28,198 bases of DNA from Myxococcales bacterium. Its GTDB lineage: Bacteria; Myxococcota_C; UBA6777. Both the position numbers and the translations under genes were made by a program. The stretch is taken from assembly GCA_027005175.1 (NCBI GenBank), contig JALTMC010000046.1:1-28198 (forward strand), read 5' to 3'. How positions within the stretch are numbered: position 1 is the stretch's first letter; each line of letters opens with the position of its first letter. Under the pieces are notes generated by a model. That model did no database searches and was not told where the DNA came from. It saw only the letters and a program-made list of their open reading frames with translations. Shown here piece by piece: positions 16,442 to 24,496 of this stretch.

Positions 16442-16559
16442 GCCCCTCTTTGCCTTGTTGTCAACTTCTCTCGAAAAGGAGAAACCTGAAAAAGAGCATG
16501 ATGAAGCTGCCAGTAGGCCCCTCTTTGCCACGTTGTCAACAGCTCTTGAAAAGGAGAAA
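16439..16559 (+). repeat. Two-copy 46-bp direct repeat, period 75 bp
   Basis: Copies at 16439-16484 and 16514-16559 share TAGGCCCCTCTTTGCC, then GTTGTCAAC and GAAAAGGAGAAA, with a handful of mismatches. The first three bases of copy 1 are the kinase stop codon. Each copy contains a small inverted repeat (GTTG-T-CAAC). Confidence 0.8.
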
Positions 16560-16786
16560 GAGTCTTCTCGCAAGAGATAATTCTCGGAAAAGAGAATTCG
16601 TTTTTTTTGTTGAGAATTTGTTAAGTGCCTGAGATCCTGCTGTTTTATGAAATGTGTCAGATGTGGTCTTTGCCTTGCTTTAGGGGAGGAGTCGTTGTCA
16701 CAATGCCTCGGTAGACTCCGGCCTTGCCTTTTCGGTTCATTTAAGTGAAGATAACTCCTGTGATATTGATGTGTTGGGGTGGTCCG
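16442..16786. other. Intergenic stretch between the kinase and the first NHL lipoprotein
   Basis: It holds most of the 46-bp direct repeat, then a terminator (16579-16608). The remaining 180 bp presumably contains the promoter of the downstream gene, but no clear -35/-10 pair was seen. Confidence 0.6.
16579..16608 (+). terminator. Rho-independent terminator after the kinase gene
   Basis: A 7-bp stem AATTCTC / GAGAATT (16579-16585, 16592-16598) with a GGAAAA loop is followed by CG and eight T (16601-16608). The stem is AT-rich but the layout is canonical. It would end the 13364-16441 unit and separate it from the NHL/MopE array. Confidence 0.7.
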
Positions 16787-19700
16787 ATGTTCTTTTTCCG
16801 AAATATAGCTCGCTGTCTAGTGCTCTTTTTCTTAACGAGTTGGACAGTGGGTTGTGCTCCTCCTCAGTCTCTGTGCAAGGGGGGTTATGGTCAGGGAACA
16901 CTCAATCCGAATGGCAACTCCTGCCGGGAGAAGTGTGAATGCAACAACCAACAGTTTACAGGTCTGTGCGTTGAGGGGACTTGTGTCTCTGTTTCTCGTG
17001 AACCATGCAATGTTCCAGGTCAAGACGAAGACTGTGCGGTCCCCAAGGAACTGAGGGGAAAGTGCCGCGATGGTGTGCGAAAGTGTGAGCCCGTTGGGCT
17101 TAAGGAGAGCGGCAACTGGGGCGATTGCATTGGGATTACTCCCATTCCCGTTGAAGAAGGGCCAGAGCGTTGTGGTAATGATAAAGACGATGATTGTGAT
17201 GGAAAAATTGATTATGGAGATGACAGTTGTGTCTGTAAGCCTGGCGCAACAGCGCAGTGTTATTCTGGCAAGCCAGAAACCAAAAACAAAGGAAACTGCA
17301 AGGTTGGGATAAAGACGTGCACCAAAGAAGGCAAGTGGGGGGCGTGTGAGAAGCAGATTCTTCCCCAAGAGGAACGGTGTAACCTTCAAGATGATGATTG
17401 TGACGGGAAGGTCGATGAAGATATTCCTGGCTGCAAAGAAAAAGAAGTGTGTAAGAAAGGAGACTTCAAGCCTTGCTACAAGCCTGCAAAAGGATGTCTG
17501 TTACAAAAAAATGGGACATATCAGTGCAAAGGGAACTGTCGGGCTGGCACCCAAACGTGTACCAACACGCTGGTCTATCCTGAGGCTTGTTCTGGTGAAG
17601 TTATACCAGAGCCCGAACGTTGCAACGGTGCCGATGATGACTGTGATGGCCAGACCGACGAAGATTTCAAACAACTCGGACAGCCTTGCAGTGCGGGTTC
17701 AGGGGCTTGCAAAAAGAGTGGGCGCTTTGTCTGTAAAAAAGATGGCTCCAGCACAGAGTGTGATGTCTCGCGGGAGAATGGCACGGCTGAACGTTGCGAT
17801 GGCATCGACAACAATTGCAATGGCATCATTGATGAAAATCTCAAGCGTCCTTGTTACACAAAGCTGGGTGGTTGCAAAAAAGTCAACGATTCATACGCCT
17901 GTCATGGTGAGTGTCAGGCTGGCACACAAACCTGTGATACTGGGAAGTGGCGACCTTGTTACGGGGAGAAGACCCCTTCTCTGGAGATCTGTGATGGGAA
18001 AGACAACGATTGCAACGGAAACATAGACGATGGCATCACACAAGAGTGCTTTGGTGCCAATGCGGGTTGCCTACGAAAGGGAGGTGTTTATCAATGCACT
18101 TCGCCATGCAAAGTGGGTCAGAAGATCTGTATCTCTGGGAAATGGGGCTCTTGTCAGGGCTCTGTTGTTCCTTCTGCTGAGATCTGTGACGGCAAAGACA
18201 ATAACTGCAATGGCAAAGTGGATGAAACGTTTAAAACTCTCGGTAATAAGTGTGTTGTAGGCAAAGGAGAATGCCAGAAGTCGGGCACGATCGTTTGCAA
18301 AAAGAGCGGTTTTGGCTCTCAATGTAGCGTCGCACCAGGCAACCCTGTCCCCGAAGTTTGTGATGGGAAAGACAACGATTGCGATGGTGTGATCGACAAC
18401 GCTTTTCGCGCTTGCTATACAGGGGGAACGGGCTGTGTGCGTCAGAGTAATGGCTCTTACCAATGCACCTCCCCCTGCCAATCAGGCACTCAATCCTGCA
18501 AGGGTAATCAATGGACGGTCTGCAAAGGTGAGCAGGTCTCAGCCAAGGAGATCTGCAACAACAAAGATGATGATTGCAATGGCAAGATCGATGACAATTC
18601 TACGGATACTCCGACTCTATGCTCGAATCAAAAGGGGGTTTGCAAAGGAGCCAAACCACAGAATCCCCAATGCAAAAATGGCAAATGGAGTCTTTGTGCG
18701 GAGGCCGACTTCAAAGCTCACTCCATTTTCTACAAAGCGATAGAGAGCTGTGATGTCAAAGACAATAACTGCAATGGAAAAATAGACGAAGGTGTGATCA
18801 ACTGTGTCACAACCCTTGCTGGCAGTGGACAACAAGGCTTTCAGAATGGACCCGCAACATCAGCAAGATTTGTTGGTCCGGGAAGTCTTGTGCTAGACCC
18901 ACAGGGCAATGTCTATGTGGCGGATAACTCCCGCATTCGAAAGATCGACACATCTGGAAATGTCACCACATTTGCGGGGAGTGGGAAGTCTGGCTACCTG
19001 GATGGACCCGCAAAAAAGGCAAGATTTGGTAATCTTTCAGGAGTTGCTATCGATCTCCTCGGTTCTCTTTACGTTGCGGACTCCACCAACCGCCGGGTAC
19101 GTAAGATCGATACCCAAGGGAATGTCACAACCGTTGCAGGGACTGGCCAAAATGGTTATCAGGATGGTCCTGGAACATCTGCAATGTTCGGCTATTTGGT
19201 AGGAATTGCAGTGGATCGAAGTGGCACTATCTATGTTGTCGATGGAGGCAATCAACGAATTCGTAAGATCGATGTGGGAGGCTACGTTACCACTCTTGCA
19301 GGAACGGGCCGACGAGGCCTTCAAGATGGTCCTGGGAGCACAGCCTCCTTCGACCTTCCCACAGGGATCGCTATGGATGGTAAGGGGAACCTCTATATAG
19401 GTGATTCTTACAACCATCGAATTCGTAAAATTGATAGGGCAGGCAATGTCACCACTTTGGCTGGAAGTGGCCCTTCCGGTGACAGTCGAGGGGGATTCCA
19501 GGATGGCCTCGCTACCACCGCTCGATTTAATAAGCCAAGTGGAGTGGCGGTGGATCAAGCGGGCAACCTCTATGTGGCAGATCGCGAGAACTTTCGCATC
19601 CGAAAGATCAGCCCTCAAGGTCGTGTCTCCACTGTGTCTGGTGTGGGCACATCTGGCTTCCTTGATGGTACTCTCACAAATGCTAGATTTGATTTTTTGC

Positions 19701-21187
19701 TTGATGTTGCTGTGGACCAGCTCGGAAATGTTTATGTGGCAGATCTGTGGAATTATCGCATCCGTAAGATCACGCTTGTTGACTCTACTTGCACCACACA
19801 AGGCGCAAAACGCTCTTGCTACACCGGCCCATCATCCACCCAAAACAAAGGCCCTTGCAAAGGTGGAACACAGACCTGCAACAACCGTATCTGGTCGGTT
19901 TGTACGGGCGAGGTCGTCCCAACAGGAGAGACATGCAATAACAAAGACGACGACTGCGATGGTATAAGTGATAACAATCTGTTGCAAGGTGCTCTTTGTG
20001 CCAAGCAAAAAGGTGTTTGTGTGGGTAGCGTCCGACGCTCTTGTGTCGCGGGGATTTGGCAAGCCTGTACTGCCGCCGATTACAAGAAACACTCTGCAGC
20101 CTTTCGCACCACAGATACTTGTGATGGGAAAGACAACGATTGTGATGGCTCCATCGATGAAGGGCAGGCCAAATGTGTCTCCACGATCGCAGGTTCGGGT
20201 CTCACGGAGTCCACTCTTCCCAATGCTAGCCCTGGAGGTGGTTACCTGGATGGTCCGGCTGCATCTGCGCTCTTTCGTCTGCCTATTGGTATTGCCATGG
20301 ATGTCAAGGGCAATCTCTATATTGCTGAGTCTCGCAACCGTCGTATCCGAAAGATCAGTCCTCAAGGTGTTGTCTCAACTCTCGCTGGTGACGGTAAACA
20401 GGGATATCAGGATGGACCTGGGAAAACAGCTCGATTCGTAGAACCTACGGATGTCGCTGTCGATGGTGCTGGTAATGTTTATGTGACTGACACAGGGGCC
20501 AGCCGTATCCGAAAGATCGATATCTCCGGTTATGTCACGACTTTTGCTGGAAGTAGCGTGAGAGGATTTAAGGATGGTCCTGCAAAAACGGCCCAATTCT
20601 TTCTTCCAAGGGGGTTGGCGTTCGATTCTCTCGGCAATCTCTATGTTGCTGATAGTTTCAACAGGCGCATTCGTAAAATTGACAAGGCAGGCCATGTTTC
20701 AACCTTTGCTGGAAGCGGGGTCAGAGGCAGGAAAAATGGCCCCGCACTTACGGCCCAATTTAATCATCCCACAGGTATCGTTGTTGATCGTGCTGGCTCT
20801 GTTTTTGTAAGTGATACTTGGCAAGTTCGTAAGATTGACAAGACAGGCAATGTTACGACCTTGGCTGGCATTGCTCAAGGAGGTTATAAGGATGGTCCCC
20901 CTTCCACTGCGATGTTTGCTTCTCCTATTGGGATCGCCGTTGATGCAATAGGCAATGTTTATGTTGCTGATTCTACGAATCATCGCATTCGAAAGATCGA
21001 TAAGGCGGGCAATGTCTCAACACTTGCTGGTTCTGGTCGATTGGATATTGCTGAGCCCGGTGGCTACCAGGATGGGGCTTCTCTAACTTCCCGCTTTAAT
21101 TATCCGACGGGTGTGGTTGTTGATGCAAAAGGCAATGTTTATGTCGCTGATTCTTATAACCATCGTATCCGGAGAATCACACCATAG
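16787..21187 (+). CDS. NHL/MopE lipoprotein, paralog 1 (two propeller modules)
   Basis: The protein has 1466 residues from the ATG at 16787, behind a weak GGGGTGG; GTG 16745 and ATG 16769 are in-frame alternatives. A lipoprotein signal peptide ends in TVGC (Cys23), followed by CAPPQ and a Cys-rich head (GYGQGTLNPNG, CREKCECNN). Nine MopE-type sites follow (such as ERCNGADDDCDGQTDED), separated by GxxxCKxGxWxxC spacers. Then come a six-blade NHL propeller (18806-19780), two more MopE sites, and a second six-blade propeller (20177-21184). Blades read VTTLAGSGxxGxxDGP, then GNVYVADSxNHRIRKID. NHL propellers are usually binding platforms; MopE sites probably bind Ca2+ or another metal. A surface-exposed binding or adhesion role is inferred; no enzyme domain is visible. 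It heads a tandem array of three paralogs. Confidence 0.88.
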   Translation: MFFFRNIARCLVLFFLTSWTVGCAPPQSLCKGGYGQGTLNPNGNSCREKCECNNQQFTGLCVEGTCVSVSREPCNVPGQDEDCAVPKELRGKCRDGVRKCEPVGLKESGNWGDCIGITPIPVEEGPERCGNDKDDDCDGKIDYGDDSCVCKPGATAQCYSGKPETKNKGNCKVGIKTCTKEGKWGACEKQILPQEERCNLQDDDCDGKVDEDIPGCKEKEVCKKGDFKPCYKPAKGCLLQKNGTYQCKGNCRAGTQTCTNTLVYPEACSGEVIPEPERCNGADDDCDGQTDEDFKQLGQPCSAGSGACKKSGRFVCKKDGSSTECDVSRENGTAERCDGIDNNCNGIIDENLKRPCYTKLGGCKKVNDSYACHGECQAGTQTCDTGKWRPCYGEKTPSLEICDGKDNDCNGNIDDGITQECFGANAGCLRKGGVYQCTSPCKVGQKICISGKWGSCQGSVVPSAEICDGKDNNCNGKVDETFKTLGNKCVVGKGECQKSGTIVCKKSGFGSQCSVAPGNPVPEVCDGKDNDCDGVIDNAFRACYTGGTGCVRQSNGSYQCTSPCQSGTQSCKGNQWTVCKGEQVSAKEICNNKDDDCNGKIDDNSTDTPTLCSNQKGVCKGAKPQNPQCKNGKWSLCAEADFKAHSIFYKAIESCDVKDNNCNGKIDEGVINCVTTLAGSGQQGFQNGPATSARFVGPGSLVLDPQGNVYVADNSRIRKIDTSGNVTTFAGSGKSGYLDGPAKKARFGNLSGVAIDLLGSLYVADSTNRRVRKIDTQGNVTTVAGTGQNGYQDGPGTSAMFGYLVGIAVDRSGTIYVVDGGNQRIRKIDVGGYVTTLAGTGRRGLQDGPGSTASFDLPTGIAMDGKGNLYIGDSYNHRIRKIDRAGNVTTLAGSGPSGDSRGGFQDGLATTARFNKPSGVAVDQAGNLYVADRENFRIRKISPQGRVSTVSGVGTSGFLDGTLTNARFDFLLDVAVDQLGNVYVADLWNYRIRKITLVDSTCTTQGAKRSCYTGPSSTQNKGPCKGGTQTCNNRIWSVCTGEVVPTGETCNNKDDDCDGISDNNLLQGALCAKQKGVCVGSVRRSCVAGIWQACTAADYKKHSAAFRTTDTCDGKDNDCDGSIDEGQAKCVSTIAGSGLTESTLPNASPGGGYLDGPAASALFRLPIGIAMDVKGNLYIAESRNRRIRKISPQGVVSTLAGDGKQGYQDGPGKTARFVEPTDVAVDGAGNVYVTDTGASRIRKIDISGYVTTFAGSSVRGFKDGPAKTAQFFLPRGLAFDSLGNLYVADSFNRRIRKIDKAGHVSTFAGSGVRGRKNGPALTAQFNHPTGIVVDRAGSVFVSDTWQVRKIDKTGNVTTLAGIAQGGYKDGPPSTAMFASPIGIAVDAIGNVYVADSTNHRIRKIDKAGNVSTLAGSGRLDIAEPGGYQDGASLTSRFNYPTGVVVDAKGNVYVADSYNHRIRRITP
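19781..21184 (+). repeat. Second [two MopE sites + NHL propeller] module of paralog 1
   Basis: A CYTGPSSTQNKGPCKGGTQTC spacer leads to two MopE sites (ETCNNKDDDCDG and DTCDGKDNDCDG), a KQKGVC...ADYKKHS linker and a six-blade propeller. The layout repeats the preceding MopE sites 8-9 plus first propeller (18541-19780), so it arose by internal duplication of about 1.3 kb. Confidence 0.8.
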
Positions 21188-21342
21188 CATGGCGACCAGA
21201 TAAGTTGAACCAATAGGTTAGGAAGAAATCAAACTTACTCGTGGATGGCATTTGAAGTGTTCAAGTTGTTAAACCGCTGCTTTTTGGCTGGAATACAACA
21301 GGCTGTTTTTGTACGTTCTCTCACCTTTGAGCAGGTTAAACC

Positions 21343-24300
21343 ATGATGCAACAACCCTCACTTCCCGAGCAAAATTTCACTGTAACTCAACACAAACGAT
21401 CGGTTGTTGCCTTTTGTTTGCAGAGGTTTTCTGCGATTTTTGGTCTTGTCTTGCTTTGTTTGTCTAGCTTATGGATAAGTTGTGCACCCCCTCAGTCTTC
21501 ATGCATAAAGGGGTATGGACAGGGAACGCTCGACCCCAACGGTAGCTCTTGTCGAGAGAAGTGTGAATGCAACAACCAAGGTTATACAGGCTTGTGTATC
21601 AAGGGAACTTGCTCTTCTTTTCCCCGTGGAGCCTGTGAAACACCCGGTCAAATAGGAAAGTGCCTTGTCTCTGAAAAACTACATCCACCTGAACTTAAAG
21701 GAAGGTGTCGTCAAGGGCAATGGACCTGTGAGCCTACCGGGCTGAAAAAGAGTGGTCGGTGGGGGGATTGTATCCGCTATCCCAAAGTTGACGAGAAAGG
21801 AGTCAAGCTGTGCGGTGATGGGCGAGATAATGACTGTGATGGCCAAACAGATTATGCCGATGAGAAATGTATCTGCAAGCCTGGAACCAAAGAACCCTGC
21901 ACCAAAGACAACACCGGGTCTTTAAAAGGGAATTGTCGGAAAGGGGAGAGGTTGTGCGATGACAAAGGCGAGTGGGGGGATTGTAAGGGGGAGGTCTCAC
22001 CCAAAGCAGAGACCTGTAATTTTCAGGATGATGATTGTGACGGCAAAGTCGATGAAGACCTACCGGATTGTGAAGAAAAAGAAGTTTGCCACAAAGGAGA
22101 CACCAAGTCATGCTACTCCAAAGGTAAAGGCTGTCAACGTCAAGATGGAAGCTATCAATGTATTAAACCTTGTCGAAGCGGGACAAAGACGTGTACCAAG
22201 AAACAAGTTTATCCTGACGCATGTTCGGGTGAGATCGTACCCCAACAAGAGCGTTGCAATGGTATTGATGACGATTGTGATGGCCTCACTGACGAAGACT
22301 TCAAAGAGCTGGGAAGAGCATGTGAGGTGGGAAAAGGTATATGCAAAACAAGCGGTACAGTCATCTGTAAAAAGGATGGTTCCAGTACAGAGTGTAGTGC
22401 GTCAAAGGGTAATGGTAAGCCCGAACTTTGCGATAATATCGACAACAACTGCAATGGCGTGATTGACGAAAACCTCGAACGCTCTTGCTATACCAAACTC
22501 AATGGCTGTCAACAAAGCAATGGTTCATATGCCTGCAAAGGGACCTGTCGTGCTGGCAAACAACAATGTGACAAAGGACAATGGGGTTCATGTCGTGGGG
22601 AGATCCATTCCACCGTTGAGATCTGCGATGGCCAAGATAACGACTGCAACGGAAAGATTGATGACGCTTTGACACAAGAATGCTTCTCTGCAAGTTCGGG
22701 GTGTCGTAAGCAAAGTGGGGGGGGTTATCAATGCATGACTCCCTGCAAAACAGGGAAAAAAACGTGCAACGCAGGAAAATGGAGCGGCTGTCAAGGAGAG
22801 GTGGTTCCTGTTTCCAAAGAGCGCTGTGATGGCAAGGACGATGATTGTGATGGCCTTGTTGATGAGGATTTTAAGAATCTGGGAGATGCTTGTAAATCCG
22901 GGCAGGGGGAATGTCTGCGAACAGGAAAAAGCATCTGTAAAAAAGATGGATTTGGAACCACATGTGATGTTTCACCGGGTAAGCCAACCGCCGAACGTTG
23001 TGATAGCAAAGACAACGATTGTGATGGCGTGATCGATAACTTTGTTCGCTCTTGCTACAAAGGAACTCGTGGTTGCATACAACAGTCTGATGGTTCTTAC
23101 CAATGCAATATTCCCTGTAAGGTCGGTAAACAGACTTGTATTCTCAGTCAATGGGGTATCTGCAAAGGAGAGCAACAGCCTACGAAAGAGATCTGCAATG
23201 GAAAAGATGACGATTGCAACGGCAAGACCGATGATAATCTGACAGATATCCCAACTCTTTGTTCCAAGCAAAAAGGTCTTTGCAAGGGGGCAAAGCATAA
23301 GAATCCACAATGCAAAAATGGGGCGTGGGAGAGCTGTACAGATGCTGATTACAAACGTCACTCCTCTGCCTATAGCAGTACCGAGGTATGCGATACAAAA
23401 GACAACAACTGCAATGGTTTGATCGATGAAAATGTCTCTCACTGTGTCATTACTATCGCTGGAAGCACAAAGCCGGGGCCGATTGGTCCTGATTCTGGGG
23501 GGTTTAAGGATGGCCCTGGTGCGATTGCTCTTTTCAATGGTCCCACAGGCGTGGCTATCGATACCTATGGCAATGTGTATGTTGCGGATACAATAAATAG
23601 CCGTATTCGCAAGATAGACTCCAAGGGTAATGTCACCACATTCGCAGGTAGCGGAAAGGCCGGTTATCAGGATGGGTCTGCGACCCTTGCTCGTTTTCGT
23701 AACCCAAGTTCAGTGGCTGTTGATAGCAAAGGCAATGTTTATGTCGCGGACCAATATAATCATCGTATCCGCAAGATAGACTCCAAGGGTAATGTCTCAA
23801 CCTTGGCTGGGAACAGAATACCCGGAAATCAAGATGGCTTGGGCACATCTGCGAGATTCAACTGGCCGAAAGGTGTGGCAGTGGATGGCAAAGGCAATGT
23901 CTATGTTGCTGATGATCAAAATCATCGTATTCGAAAGATCGATACAAACGGTAATGTGACGACGGTGGCTGGAACGATAGAAGGCTATCGAGATGGTCCC
24001 GTGACGATCGCCCAACTCAAGAGACCCCAGGGTATCGCTGTTGACTCGGGTGGGAACATTTATGTTACTACCCTCAATCGTCGAGTTCGCAAGATCGATA
24101 CAAAAGGTAATATGACGACGATCGCTGGCACAGGTCAGTACGGCACCAAAGATGGTCCAGGGCTGTCTGCACAGTTTCAGGCTCCTGCAGGCATAGCGCT
24201 CGACTCCAAAGGCAATCTTTATGTTGCAGATGGAGTGGGACGTCGTATTCGTAAGATCGATACAAAAGGTAATGTGACAACGGTTGCTGGTTCCAAAGAA

Positions 24301-24426
24301 GGTTTTCAAGATGGCCCCATTAAGACAGCTCGTTTCTTCTTCCCAGTAGGAGTTGTTGTCGATCGTGCGAATCATATCTTTGTGTCAGATACTGGTGGTC
24401 ATCGTATCCGAAAGATCGTACCATAA
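21343..24426 (+). CDS. NHL/MopE lipoprotein, paralog 2 (one propeller module)
   Basis: The protein has 1027 residues. The start at ATG 21343 (or 21346) gives a long N-region before the hydrophobic segment and the lipobox WISC (Cys47), then CAPPQSSC. A later TTG start near residue 26 would give a more usual signal peptide. The Cys-rich head and nine MopE sites line up one for one with those of paralog 1 (for example QDDDCDGKVDED at site 2). A single six-blade NHL propeller (23446-24423) ends the protein at RIRKIVP. The propeller's first blade has an insertion (STKPGPIGPDSGG), as in the second propeller of paralog 1. It lies 155 bp after paralog 1 and 70 bp before paralog 3, all on one strand. 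Function is inferred only as surface binding. Confidence 0.88.
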   Translation: MMQQPSLPEQNFTVTQHKRSVVAFCLQRFSAIFGLVLLCLSSLWISCAPPQSSCIKGYGQGTLDPNGSSCREKCECNNQGYTGLCIKGTCSSFPRGACETPGQIGKCLVSEKLHPPELKGRCRQGQWTCEPTGLKKSGRWGDCIRYPKVDEKGVKLCGDGRDNDCDGQTDYADEKCICKPGTKEPCTKDNTGSLKGNCRKGERLCDDKGEWGDCKGEVSPKAETCNFQDDDCDGKVDEDLPDCEEKEVCHKGDTKSCYSKGKGCQRQDGSYQCIKPCRSGTKTCTKKQVYPDACSGEIVPQQERCNGIDDDCDGLTDEDFKELGRACEVGKGICKTSGTVICKKDGSSTECSASKGNGKPELCDNIDNNCNGVIDENLERSCYTKLNGCQQSNGSYACKGTCRAGKQQCDKGQWGSCRGEIHSTVEICDGQDNDCNGKIDDALTQECFSASSGCRKQSGGGYQCMTPCKTGKKTCNAGKWSGCQGEVVPVSKERCDGKDDDCDGLVDEDFKNLGDACKSGQGECLRTGKSICKKDGFGTTCDVSPGKPTAERCDSKDNDCDGVIDNFVRSCYKGTRGCIQQSDGSYQCNIPCKVGKQTCILSQWGICKGEQQPTKEICNGKDDDCNGKTDDNLTDIPTLCSKQKGLCKGAKHKNPQCKNGAWESCTDADYKRHSSAYSSTEVCDTKDNNCNGLIDENVSHCVITIAGSTKPGPIGPDSGGFKDGPGAIALFNGPTGVAIDTYGNVYVADTINSRIRKIDSKGNVTTFAGSGKAGYQDGSATLARFRNPSSVAVDSKGNVYVADQYNHRIRKIDSKGNVSTLAGNRIPGNQDGLGTSARFNWPKGVAVDGKGNVYVADDQNHRIRKIDTNGNVTTVAGTIEGYRDGPVTIAQLKRPQGIAVDSGGNIYVTTLNRRVRKIDTKGNMTTIAGTGQYGTKDGPGLSAQFQAPAGIALDSKGNLYVADGVGRRIRKIDTKGNVTTVAGSKEGFQDGPIKTARFFFPVGVVVDRANHIFVSDTGGHRIRKIVP

Positions 24427-24496
24427 CGGAGACTATGATGGGGTGAACATCCATTAGAGTACACAGGCCAGTGCCGGGGATAATAAGGGGATAATG

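Noticed and set aside
16227-16580. A 117-residue forward frame overlapping the kinase end
   Set aside because: The kinase frame itself still reads like protein up to its stop (CRDFVLYKRNLRK), so a frameshift is not needed. The repeated peptide is noted as a finding but not called as a gene.
18806-21184. Regularly spaced similar DNA units, considered as a CRISPR-like or satellite array
   Set aside because: The period is about 160 bp, units are diverged and stay in frame, and they encode NHL blades; there are no short identical repeats with unique spacers.
21188-21342. A possible terminator between paralogs 1 and 2 (AACC/GGTT)
   Set aside because: The stem is only four base pairs with no T-run after it.
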